Source: Terriglobales bacterium (GTDB taxonomy: Bacteria; Acidobacteriota; Terriglobia; Terriglobales; Acidobacteriaceae). Taken from it: DNA of 35,321 bases. The stretch spans positions 1-35,321 of the forward strand of contig DASPRM010000017.1 in NCBI GenBank assembly GCA_035624455.1, given 5' to 3'. This document shows, in pieces, positions 14,767-22,821 of the stretch (positions are counted from its first letter, which is position 1; the number at the start of each line of letters is the position of its first letter). The notes under the pieces are model-generated. The model was not told the DNA's origin. It did not search any database and worked only from the letters and a program-made list of their open reading frames with translations. The position numbers and the translations under genes were made by a program.

Positions 14767-15246
14767 TCAGACCGGGGCGCGGCCAGAAGCAGCTTCTGGA
14801 TGCCGCATGATTCGCAGTGGCACGCCAACACCGTAAGTCAGGAACTCGCCTGCCGGGCGAACCCGGATAATACTGATTTCCTTCTTCTGCTCGGCGCTCA
14901 GTTCCAGACCGCGCAGCAGGGTGCGCGGGATATCCTCCGGGACAGCGTCGATGGCGTGGAGGAGAGCTTCTCCCGCAAAAGTAATTGTGGCGTCTGGAAT
15001 GTGTACCCACGGGGCTAACAGGATGCGCTTCGGAATCGTCACTGTCAGAGAGACATGCGGGTTCGAGCCAATGTAGCGGGCTTTCCAGGAATTCCGCCAG
15101 GTCGTGATGTAAAGCTCGTGCTCGCGAACTAGATACACGATCCCAGCGGTTCGTGCCTCGGCTCGCGGCGTAACGAATCCCAGCACCGCGAACGAATGCT
15201 TCTCAACTTCGCGCCAGACCTGCTCGGACGTCAGATTGCCCGGCAT
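14767..15246 (-). CDS. Pyridoxamine 5'-phosphate oxidase-like (split-barrel flavin) protein
   Basis: A 159-residue protein of the PNPOx-like FMN-binding split beta-barrel superfamily. Seen: EVEKHSFAVLGFVTPRAEARTAGIVYLVREHELYITTWRNSWKARYIGSNPHVSLTV, the usual beta-hairpins with W/K/R for flavin phosphate contacts and a helix. True PdxH is about 210 residues and has a C-terminal pyridoxal-contacting segment that is absent here. It is therefore better called a general-stress or F420/FMN-dependent split-barrel protein; cofactor and substrate are unknown. It appears monocistronic, convergent with aroF, and 58 bases downstream of the LytTR regulator stop. Confidence 0.7.
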   Translation of the reverse strand: MPGNLTSEQVWREVEKHSFAVLGFVTPRAEARTAGIVYLVREHELYITTWRNSWKARYIGSNPHVSLTVTIPKRILLAPWVHIPDATITFAGEALLHAIDAVPEDIPRTLLRGLELSAEQKKEISIIRVRPAGEFLTYGVGVPLRIMRHPEAASGRAPV

Positions 15247-15304
15247 GACAGGTCAAGAATACTTGCTGCTCCCTTGTGCCAGCAAGCCGTGCCAGCAGCT
15301 CTGA

Positions 15305-16093
15305 CTAGGCGTAATGTTTCGCGCGGGTAGTTATCAGAGAGCGCTGCAAAAAATCCTGAATTCGTTCACGGAAGCTTCGGCTCAGCGATAGCTCCTTACC
15401 ATTCCGCAGCACCACGATGTACTCCCCATTGTTACAAGGTTGGAGCTCCTTGATTTTCTCCACGTTTACGATAATCGATCGGTGGATGCGCATGAACCGC
15501 TCTCTGTCCAGGCGAGCCTCGAATGAGGTCATAGTCTCGCGCATAAGGTACGCTTCCTGCCCGGTGTGAATGCGAACATAATTGGCAGCGGCTTCGACCC
15601 AATCTATTTCCTCGCTCTTCAGAAATACCACGCGCCCACCGGACTTGATGACGAGACGATCCGACTCGTTTTGCGGCTTGGCCTCGTGCAGTATGGAGAG
15701 CAGTTTCCCCGCCAGTTCTCCACTGCGCGAGTGATCCAGCTGAGTGCGGGCTCGTTGGATGGACTCGTGAAATCTTTCTTCATCAAACGGCTTCAGCAGA
15801 TAATCCAGAGCGTGCGCATCGAAAGCCCGAATCGCGTAATGATCATAGGCCGTCGTGAATATCACGACGGGAATATCCTGCGGTTCGATTGCTTTCAGAA
15901 CCGCAAACCCGTCGGCCTCAGGCATCTCCACGTCGAGGAAGAGGACGTCGGGCTTCAGATCCCGGATCGCGGCGATGGCTTCGTTGCCCTCTCCAAATTC
16001 CCCAATCACCTCGAAATCTTCCTCTTTCGCCAGAAGGCGGCGAATTCGTTTGCGTGCCAAAGGCTCGTCGTCTGCAATGACAGCTCGGATCAT
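15305..16093 (-). CDS. LytTR-type response regulator
   Basis: A 262-residue regulator: CheY-like receiver (about 1-120) with acidic pocket DDE at 8-10, phospho-acceptor D54 (LFLDVEMPEADG), and switch residues T/Y/K (IFTTAYD, LLKPF). The C-terminal LytTR DNA-binding domain covers about 150-250 (VEAAANYVRIHTGQEAYLM, FMRIHRSIIVNVEKI). LytTR proteins (AlgR, AgrA, LytR) bind direct repeats of about 9 bp spaced by two helical turns. The start overlaps the stop of the histidine kinase gene by 4 bases (ATGA), so they are co-translated. Direct repeats at 17321-17351 upstream of the kinase gene are candidate target sites. Confidence 0.9.
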   Translation of the reverse strand: MIRAVIADDEPLARKRIRRLLAKEEDFEVIGEFGEGNEAIAAIRDLKPDVLFLDVEMPEADGFAVLKAIEPQDIPVVIFTTAYDHYAIRAFDAHALDYLLKPFDEERFHESIQRARTQLDHSRSGELAGKLLSILHEAKPQNESDRLVIKSGGRVVFLKSEEIDWVEAAANYVRIHTGQEAYLMRETMTSFEARLDRERFMRIHRSIIVNVEKIKELQPCNNGEYIVVLRNGKELSLSRSFRERIQDFLQRSLITTRAKHYA

Positions 16094-17247
16094 GGTCTGA
16101 CCTCTGCCGGTATTGGACGCACGGAATCCGGGATCGTTACCTCACTTTCTTGGGGTGATGTCTGTGATTCGCCATGGAACGGCAGCGTAATGCGAATTTC
16201 ACAACCACCCTGGGCGGGAGTGCGAATCTCAAAAGTATGCATTTCCGGATAAAGCACCTGAAGGCGGCTGCGGGTATTTGCCAACCCCACTCCCCCATTC
16301 AACTTGGCCAACTTCTCAGCTTGGATACCGGGACCATTGTCCGCCAAAATGAGGTGCAAAAAGTACCCCGTCCGATGACTGCGAATGGTGATGGTCCCCT
16401 TCCCAGCACGCTTCGCGACTCCATGTCTGACGGCGTTCTCCACCAGCGGCTGCAGGAACATGTTGGGAACCCGCGCGTCCAGCGTCTCGGGATCGATATC
16501 AAAAAGCACGCTCAAGCGGTCCTGGAAGCGTGTGCGTTCGATCTCCAGGTAACCCTCCAGGAACTCCAGTTCCTGCTTGAGCGGAATTTCCTGGGCGCCT
16601 CCGGTCTCTAGCGTCAGGCGCAGCAGTTCGCTCAGCCGAATAATCATCCGGTCAGCAGCCGCCAGGTCCTGGTGCATCAGTTCAGAGACCGAATTCAGAG
16701 TGTTGAAGAGGAAATGCGGATGTAGCTGAAACTTAAGCACCTCCAGCTGCGTTCGCGCCAACTTCGTTTCCAGCAGAGAGGCCTTAAGCTCGCGATCCCG
16801 GTACTTCTGGTAGTAGGCCCATCCCAAATTCAAAAGCAGAACCACCCAGTACATCCATATGTCGTCGAACCCGTTAGAGTAAAAATAGGCCCGCCAAAGC
16901 ATGAAACTCACCGGATCGTTAGCCTTGGGATAGACCCAGTGATGAGTCGGCAGGCGAAGCGCTGCGCTGACCGATGCCAGGCCTACACTGAACAACAGAT
17001 GCAAGCCGATCATGTTGGGCCAGTTGCTGCGCTCGATTCGGAATTTTCGTCCCAGCCAAAGCACGATGGGAGTGAATAGAGCTCCCCAAGTCAGATACTC
17101 CACCATGGGGCCGTGAGCAACCTCCCAATACGTAACCTTTTTCCCCCAATCAATTGACATGTGATAGGAGAAGAAAGTTCCGATCGCGCCAATGCTTACC
17201 CAGGCAACGACCCCCAAAATCCATTTAGCGAATGTCTTGGGCTGCAT
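16090..17247 (-). CDS. LytS/YehU-type sensor histidine kinase
   Basis: A 385-residue membrane kinase. Four hydrophobic segments occupy about residues 10-165, then a His_kinase domain (LQLHPHFLFNTLNSV; phospho-acceptor about H178) and an ATPase domain with N-box PLVENAVRHGV, G-box DNGPGI and GGVGLANTRSRLQ. There is no extracellular sensor domain, so the signal is probably sensed within the membrane or by short loops. The start follows GAGGCCAG. It is the first gene of the two-gene operon with the LytTR regulator. Divergent from the P460-like gene with a 221-base gap carrying AlgR-like repeats. Confidence 0.9.
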   Translation of the reverse strand: MQPKTFAKWILGVVAWVSIGAIGTFFSYHMSIDWGKKVTYWEVAHGPMVEYLTWGALFTPIVLWLGRKFRIERSNWPNMIGLHLLFSVGLASVSAALRLPTHHWVYPKANDPVSFMLWRAYFYSNGFDDIWMYWVVLLLNLGWAYYQKYRDRELKASLLETKLARTQLEVLKFQLHPHFLFNTLNSVSELMHQDLAAADRMIIRLSELLRLTLETGGAQEIPLKQELEFLEGYLEIERTRFQDRLSVLFDIDPETLDARVPNMFLQPLVENAVRHGVAKRAGKGTITIRSHRTGYFLHLILADNGPGIQAEKLAKLNGGVGLANTRSRLQVLYPEMHTFEIRTPAQGGCEIRITLPFHGESQTSPQESEVTIPDSVRPIPAEVRP

Positions 17248-17320
17248 CTGGCCTCTTGTCGCGTGAATTTGAACATCAAGTTACAACGAATTGTCGAATA
17301 CAGAGAATGGCACCGCGGCA

Positions 17321-17351
17321 TTCGTCCCAGTCAGTCCCGCGTTTCGTCCCA
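17321..17351 (+). promoter_or_regulatory. Direct repeats, candidate LytTR/AlgR-type binding sites
   Basis: TTCGTCCCA occurs at 17321-17329 and again at 17343-17351, 22 bases start to start, with a third imperfect copy TCAGTCCCG at 17331-17339. Two-turn spacing of 9-bp direct repeats is the hallmark of LytTR operators, and GCATTCGTC and CGTTTCGTC each match 7 of 9 bases of the AlgR site CCGTTCGTC. They lie 74 bases upstream of the kinase start and 118 bases upstream of the P460-like start. Confidence 0.5.
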
Positions 17352-17468
17352 ATGATATTGCCGGAGTCTGGTAAGAAGGAGAAAATCGCCGACAAATATC
17401 GCTTCCCTTCATGGTGGGTGGTCGGCTTTTTCATGATGAGATTTGCCGATTGGCGAAGGAGCAGGCAC

Positions 17469-18002
17469 GTGAAACGTTTTTTCCTCTTTTTCTTCGCAGT
17501 TGCCGCAGCGGTTGGAACTGGGTGGGCACAGCCCCGGATTCATTCCTTCCATCCTCAGTTTACAGATCAAAAAGAATTGCTGCTGCCCGACACCTATCGG
17601 CAATGGGTCTCTGTCCCGGGAGAGACGCGACCTGACTGCGCTCCATCAGCCACCTTCGCCGCTAGAAAACACTCATTCATCGACCATATTTACATTGAGC
17701 CATCTGCTTACAAATATTACCTGGAAAACGGCGATTGGCCCGACAAAGCCGTGATCGTGATGGAAGTCCGCAAACCGCGGCAGGAAAGGTCCACGGCACG
17801 CAGCTCGCCTTCTAAGTTGGTGGCATTGGAAGTCGCGGTGAAGGACGAAACCGATTCCGACCATTGGTCATATTTCGCGCATTTTTCCAAGACCTCGGCA
17901 GAACTGCCTGAGGCCCAGCCCGAGACCATCCTTGCGCACTCCCATCCCACACTCCGGGCAGTGATCGAAGGCCGCGTGCCGATCATGGACACCTTCTTTT
18001 AG
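17469..18002 (+). CDS. Secreted cytochrome P460-like protein lacking the heme motif
   Basis: About 177 residues from GTG at 17469, chosen because AAGGAG lies 7 bases upstream and the start gives a clean signal peptide (KRFFLFFFAVAAAVGTGWAQ). The frame stays open upstream to 17232 but that would overlap the kinase gene. The mature part follows the cytochrome P460 pattern: LLLPDTYRQWVSV, HIYIEPSAYKYYLENGDWPDKAVIVMEVR, LVALEVAVKD, HWSYFAHF. P460 proteins normally have CxxCH near the C-terminus; here that segment reads ELPEAQPETILAHSHPTL and the only Cys is elsewhere (DCAPS). No other reading frame restores CxxCH. It is probably a periplasmic P460-fold protein without covalent c-type heme. Its role is unknown; the LytTR repeats suggest a link to the neighbouring two-component system. 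Confidence 0.6.
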   Translation: MKRFFLFFFAVAAAVGTGWAQPRIHSFHPQFTDQKELLLPDTYRQWVSVPGETRPDCAPSATFAARKHSFIDHIYIEPSAYKYYLENGDWPDKAVIVMEVRKPRQERSTARSSPSKLVALEVAVKDETDSDHWSYFAHFSKTSAELPEAQPETILAHSHPTLRAVIEGRVPIMDTFF

Positions 18003-18061
18003 CCTGCTCTTATTCCCCGCCAGGCGAGCCCGCGATTTGCTGGCAGACCGAGAGTGCTATC

Positions 18062-19912
18062 ATGGGCGCCCCCCGTGGACTACCGTCCTGCGGGGCATTT
18101 TCCTCGATGCGGCAACTCACTTGGCTATTCTTGCTGCTGTCCGCAGTTCTTTCGGCACAACCATCACCTTCGCCTGCTCCCCTGATTGTTAACGTCGAAC
18201 ATCGACGAGCAAACAGCTTAAATGGGCCCTGGCACTACATCGTGGACGCCTACGATACCGGCTTTTTCGGCTATCACGGGGCCACGCGTAAGGATGGCTT
18301 CTTTCGCAATGCCAAGCCGCGAACCCCTGCCGACTTGGTCGAGTACAACTTCGATGATTCTCCCACTCTGGAGGTGCCGGGCGACTGGAACTCACAAAAG
18401 CCGGAACTATTCTTCTACGAAGGTACTGTCTGGTACGAAAAGACCTTCACTCTTCATCTAAATGCGGGCATGCGCGCCTTCGTTTATGTAGGAGCTGCCA
18501 ACTATTTCTCCCGCGTGTATCTGAATGGCGAGCTTGTGTGCGAGCACGAAGGCGGCTTCACTCCCTTCAACTGCGAGGTAACCGGTCGGCTTAAGGACGG
18601 CGCCAACTTCTTCGTGATCTCGGTGAACAACACCCGGCGTCGAGATGGCCTGCCCGCTCTGAATACAGATTGGTGGAACTACGGGGGCATCACGCGCGAC
18701 GTCATGCTGGTCGAGGTACCCAATATCTTCATCGAAGATTACTTCCTGGCGCTCAGCCGGAACATGCAGGAAATTACCGGATGGCTGCGATTGAACGGAG
18801 CCGGGTCCGGCCAAACCGTCAAACTTCGCGTTCCAGAGCTGAAGCTCGAAGAAATTCTCAAGTCCGACAGCAACGGACTGGCGCAGATACGCATTGCCGT
18901 TCCCAAGGACATTCAGCTCTGGTCGCCGGAGAATCCCAAGCTCTATGAAGTGGAATTCTCCAATGACGCTGAAAGTCTCAGAGACTCCATCGGCTTTCGC
19001 ACAATCGAGACGCGAGGGACGGACATTTTGCTTAACCGCAAACCAGTTTTTCTGCGAGGGATCTCCATGCATGAAGAGGCTCCCTATCGCTCAGGCCGCG
19101 CCCACGGAACAAAAGACTCGCAAGTGCTGCTGGGGTGGGTACAGGAGTTGCGGGCGAACTTTGTTCGTCTCGCCCACTATCCGCACGACGAAGCAACGAC
19201 CAGCTTGACTGACCGGCTCGGTATTCTGGTCTGGGAGGAAATCCCTGTCTATTGGAACATCGATTGGAACAATCCGCATACCTTGGCTATTGCCCGCCAG
19301 CAACTGCAGGAGATGATCCAGCGTGACAAAAATAAGGCTTCGGTGATTCTGTGGTCAGTAGGAAACGAGACCCAACTCTCCGAAGAGCGATTACGTTTCA
19401 TGCGTTCTCTGGTTGGCGACGCACGCACAATGGATTCGACGCGGCTCATTACCTCGGCTTTACAACCGCGCTCGGATGTTCACCTGAAAGTCCTCGACGA
19501 TCCTCTGGGAGCCGATCTGGACGTGCTGGGCTGCAACCAATACATCGGCTGGTACGAAGGCAAGCCCGAAGATGCGGACGCGACTGTCTGGCAGTCGCCT
19601 TATAACAAGCCGTTGGTCATGAGTGAGTTCGGCGGGGATGCGAAGTTTGGGCTGCATGGCAAGCCCGACGAGCGATGGACGGAAGAATACCAGGAGAATC
19701 TTTATCGACATCAGTTGCGGATGCTGGATCAGATCGCATTCTTACGTGGAATGAGTCCCTGGATTCTGATGGACTTTCGCTCGCCGCGGCGCCTGCTGGC
19801 TAATATACAGGGTTATTACAATCGCAAAGGCCTCATATCAGACCACGGTGAAAAGAAGAAGGCCTTTTACGTTCTGCGCTCTTACTACGAAACCAAACAA
19901 CAGTCGCACTGA
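18062..19912 (+). CDS. Secreted glycoside hydrolase family 2 (beta-glucuronidase/galactosidase-like)
   Basis: A 616-residue GH2 enzyme with a signal peptide (MRQLTWLFLLLSAVLSAQ). Start may be ATG 18062 or ATG 18107; the latter begins exactly at the signal peptide, but neither has a clear Shine-Dalgarno. Order: N-terminal jelly-roll sugar-binding domain (about 60-215; VWYEKTF, YLNGELVCEHEGGFTPF), immunoglobulin-like domain (about 220-310), TIM barrel (about 320-600). The acid/base Glu is in WSVGNETQ (codon 19367-19369) and the nucleophile Glu in VMSEFGG (19625-19627). The ending (MSPWILMDFRSPRR...NRKGLISD) is like beta-glucuronidase. It probably acts on plant or microbial polysaccharide fragments in the periplasm; the exact sugar is uncertain. 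Confidence 0.85.
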   Translation: MGAPRGLPSCGAFSSMRQLTWLFLLLSAVLSAQPSPSPAPLIVNVEHRRANSLNGPWHYIVDAYDTGFFGYHGATRKDGFFRNAKPRTPADLVEYNFDDSPTLEVPGDWNSQKPELFFYEGTVWYEKTFTLHLNAGMRAFVYVGAANYFSRVYLNGELVCEHEGGFTPFNCEVTGRLKDGANFFVISVNNTRRRDGLPALNTDWWNYGGITRDVMLVEVPNIFIEDYFLALSRNMQEITGWLRLNGAGSGQTVKLRVPELKLEEILKSDSNGLAQIRIAVPKDIQLWSPENPKLYEVEFSNDAESLRDSIGFRTIETRGTDILLNRKPVFLRGISMHEEAPYRSGRAHGTKDSQVLLGWVQELRANFVRLAHYPHDEATTSLTDRLGILVWEEIPVYWNIDWNNPHTLAIARQQLQEMIQRDKNKASVILWSVGNETQLSEERLRFMRSLVGDARTMDSTRLITSALQPRSDVHLKVLDDPLGADLDVLGCNQYIGWYEGKPEDADATVWQSPYNKPLVMSEFGGDAKFGLHGKPDERWTEEYQENLYRHQLRMLDQIAFLRGMSPWILMDFRSPRRLLANIQGYYNRKGLISDHGEKKKAFYVLRSYYETKQQSH

Positions 19913-20064
19913 GCCTGCCGTTTCACTCGCTTCCACGCCCGCAATGTTCAACTTGGCTATTGCAAGCGCGCTCGCCCTTCGTTAGCTTTCCCCCACCAGC
20001 ACAGAACCCGTACACCCCTTAACTCGTTCCGGCGTGTGAGTTCGTGCTCGTGAAGAGGAAAATC

Positions 20065-22299
20065 ATGCCCATTCGCACAATCGCCAGGCGTCATCCACTA
20101 CTTCCTGTCTTTTCAAAAACTCTTTTTGCGGGCATCGCTCTGCTTCTGGCGTTCGTCATGACTGCGCCGCAAGGGTTCGGAGCCGAGAGCAGGTCCAGGA
20201 TCGGTCTGGCACTCAGCGGTGGAGGTGCGCGTGGATTAGCTCACATCGGGGTGTTGAAGTGGATGGAGGAAAATCGCATTCCCGTTGACCGGTTGGCAGG
20301 CACAAGCATGGGCGGCCTGGTAGGAGCCATGTACGCCGAGGGCATGACCCCGGCCGAAATGGAAGCCTTCCTCAAAACCATTGACTGGGACGAAGTCCTG
20401 CTGCCTGAGCCTACCTATGAAAACATCGCATTTCGTCGCAAGCAGGACAAGCGCGACTATACAGTTGATATCCCCTTAGGGCTTCGTCATGGACTCAGCG
20501 TACCTAACGGCTTCAATCCCGGGCATGGCGTCGGACTGCTGTTCGATCGCATTACTCTTCCCTACTCGGCGCTTACCAACTTCGATGAGCTGCCCATACC
20601 CTTTCGCTGCGTAGCTACCGACCTCTTGCAGGCAGAGTCCGTCACGCTGGACGGACGTGGAATGGCGCTGCCCCAGGCACTGCGCGCGACCATGTCGATC
20701 CCCGGCGTGTTCACTCCACTGGAGGCCAAGGGGACGGTGCTGGCAGATGGTTTTCTGATGAAGAACATTCCCACTGACGTAGTACGCGACATGGGGGCGG
20801 ATGTTGTCATCGCCGTTGATGTTGGCACTCCGCTTGCAAACCTGGAATCGCTAAACTCGATCGCTGGCGTGCTGGAGCAGTCCATCACGGTTATGACCAT
20901 CGAGTACGATCGCCGCGCTCTTCGCAGTGCGGACATTGTAATTGCTCCCGATTTGCAGAGTTACACCGTCACCGACTATTTAGCTGCCGAAAAGCTCATT
21001 CAGCTCGGCTATGACGGGGCAGCCCAGAAAGCGGCTGTGCTGCGTCCTTTCGCGCTGTCGGAAGAAGCCTGGAAAGAACATCTCGCCGCCAGGTACGCAC
21101 GCAAGCGTTCTGTCCCGCAGTCGCTGTCGCCAGCCAAGGTGGTCGGAACGGAGGGCCGCGCGCAGCATGAAGTGGAGCTCCGCATTCGCAAGTACACCCG
21201 GGAAAAACTCGATTTGCCCGGACTGGAAACGGAATTAACCAAGATCACCGGCGAAGGCCGCTTTGATCGCCTCGGCTACCAGGAGTTTCTCACCGATAGC
21301 ACTCCCGGACTCGAAATTCGGGCCCATCAAAAAACCTACGCGCCGCCATTGGTGAGTCCCACGCTGGACGTCGAAGGTTCCAACGTCCACGATTTTCGTT
21401 TCACCACTGGGTTTCGTGTGACCGCCATGGACGTACTCACGCTCGGTAGTGAGTGGCGCAACGATGTGCGTGTGGGATCAGATACTTTCCTGCAAACAGA
21501 GTTTTATCAGCCCATTGCACAAAGCAAGTTCTTCTTTGCCCCGCGCGCGTTTTTTCAGAAGACCGCGCGCGATATCATTCTGAGTGACACTCTAAGCTCG
21601 ACATTTACCGACCAGCGCTATGGCGGGGCAGTCGATTTGGGTTACACCTCCCGCTACCGCAACGAGGTGCGGGTCGGATATCAGATTACTCAGGCTCGAC
21701 TCAAGCCTCTGATCGGCAACCTCTCGTTTCCTCCTTTTGAAGGCTATAGCGATCAAGTGCGGCTGGGGTGGATCTTCGATGGTCAGGACAGTGCCACGAT
21801 TCCTTCCCGGGGAAGCAGAATCGATTCTGAAGTAGTGCACATCTTCCGCAGCCCCGATGTCAACTATGCCTTCAATCAGGCGCAGGTGCGATCGTCCCAC
21901 TTTATTCCCATAAGCCCCAAAGGCTCGATTTTTCTGATTGGTTCAATCGGGACCAGCTTTGGCGATGCCGCGGCTCCCCTTCAATTCTTCTCCTTGGGTG
22001 GACCCTACCGCCTGGACGCCTACAATCTCGATGAATTTCTGGGAAGCAACTACCTCCTGGCCGGCGGGGGCTATCGCAGAGAAATCGGCAGACTGCCGCA
22101 GCTCATCGGCAAAAAAGTGTATGCAACCGGCTATTACGAAACCGGCAATACATTCCTGCACTGGGATCAGATTGATTTGAAGCATTCTTTTTCCGGCGGC
22201 GTGATTGCCGATACTATCTTTGGACCCGTTTCTCTCAGCGCCAATGTGAGTGCTGATGGCCGCTTCAAGTTGCGGTTTGCCCTGGGCCGGCCATACTGA
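20065..22299 (+). CDS. Patatin-like phospholipase with POTRA and beta-barrel (type Vd autotransporter)
   Basis: About 744 residues from ATG 20065, chosen for AGAGGA 5 bases upstream; GTG at 20044 is possible. A signal peptide covers about 1-40. The patatin domain (about 46-340) has the oxyanion loop SGGGARG, nucleophile Ser81 in GTSMG, and catalytic Asp228 in ADGF, so the Ser-Asp dyad is complete. A POTRA-like segment (VELRIRKYTREKLDLPGLETELTKI, about 365-425) joins a C-terminal Omp85-type beta-barrel ending in an aromatic residue (GRPY). This matches Pseudomonas PlpD and Fusobacterium FplA, in which the lipase is displayed or released by its own barrel. It acts at the outer membrane on phospholipids. 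It appears monocistronic. Confidence 0.85.
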   Translation: MPIRTIARRHPLLPVFSKTLFAGIALLLAFVMTAPQGFGAESRSRIGLALSGGGARGLAHIGVLKWMEENRIPVDRLAGTSMGGLVGAMYAEGMTPAEMEAFLKTIDWDEVLLPEPTYENIAFRRKQDKRDYTVDIPLGLRHGLSVPNGFNPGHGVGLLFDRITLPYSALTNFDELPIPFRCVATDLLQAESVTLDGRGMALPQALRATMSIPGVFTPLEAKGTVLADGFLMKNIPTDVVRDMGADVVIAVDVGTPLANLESLNSIAGVLEQSITVMTIEYDRRALRSADIVIAPDLQSYTVTDYLAAEKLIQLGYDGAAQKAAVLRPFALSEEAWKEHLAARYARKRSVPQSLSPAKVVGTEGRAQHEVELRIRKYTREKLDLPGLETELTKITGEGRFDRLGYQEFLTDSTPGLEIRAHQKTYAPPLVSPTLDVEGSNVHDFRFTTGFRVTAMDVLTLGSEWRNDVRVGSDTFLQTEFYQPIAQSKFFFAPRAFFQKTARDIILSDTLSSTFTDQRYGGAVDLGYTSRYRNEVRVGYQITQARLKPLIGNLSFPPFEGYSDQVRLGWIFDGQDSATIPSRGSRIDSEVVHIFRSPDVNYAFNQAQVRSSHFIPISPKGSIFLIGSIGTSFGDAAAPLQFFSLGGPYRLDAYNLDEFLGSNYLLAGGGYRREIGRLPQLIGKKVYATGYYETGNTFLHWDQIDLKHSFSGGVIADTIFGPVSLSANVSADGRFKLRFALGRPY

Positions 22300-22438
22300 G
22301 GAAGGTCCAATCACACACTGATTGCACTCCTGGGGGTGTGGGAGTCGAGGCTTCCTAAATGCGATTATTGCATCGACGACCCCGGGTGCAGGTAAAATCA
22401 GGGTTATCGTAGGAATTTGCTTGGGGAGTAGTTTCGAA

Positions 22439-22810
22439 ATGACCTGCAGGATAAGAAACCTGCTATACGCTTGCGTGTTTTCTTCCTTGGTTGCGGTTTC
22501 GCTGGCGCCGTCAGCCTTAGCCCACGCCATCCTGGTCGAGACCAGTCCCGCTATTCATGGCAAGGTTAAAGGGCCAGAAGTGGTGATAAAGCTGCGCTTC
22601 AATGTGCGAGTGGATGCTACCCGCTCACGGCTCAGCCTGGTCCAGCCGGATGGCTCCAGTCGTCCACTGCCGATTGCCAAACAGGACAAGCCGGATTGGC
22701 TCGGCTCCAAGGCTTCAGGTCTGCGCGCCGGTTCCTACCGAATCCGTTGGCAGGTGCTCTCGTCTGATGGGCATATTACGAACGGCGAGATTCCTTTTAC
22801 TGTCGAGTAA
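22439..22810 (+). CDS. copC: CopC-domain periplasmic copper-binding protein
   Basis: 123 residues from ATG 22439, with GGGGAG about 11 bases upstream. The signal peptide ends in SALA, so the mature chain begins HAILVETSPA; an N-terminal His is the first Cu(II) ligand of CopC. The second conserved region, SSDGHITNGEIPFTV, supplies Asp/His ligands. The Met-rich Cu(I) site of Pseudomonas CopC is absent, as in many one-site CopC proteins. The copD-like gene starts 11 bases after the stop, so the two are co-transcribed and probably act together in copper uptake or handling. Confidence 0.85.
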   Translation: MTCRIRNLLYACVFSSLVAVSLAPSALAHAILVETSPAIHGKVKGPEVVIKLRFNVRVDATRSRLSLVQPDGSSRPLPIAKQDKPDWLGSKASGLRAGSYRIRWQVLSSDGHITNGEIPFTVE

Positions 22811-22821
22811 AGCCAGGCGAA

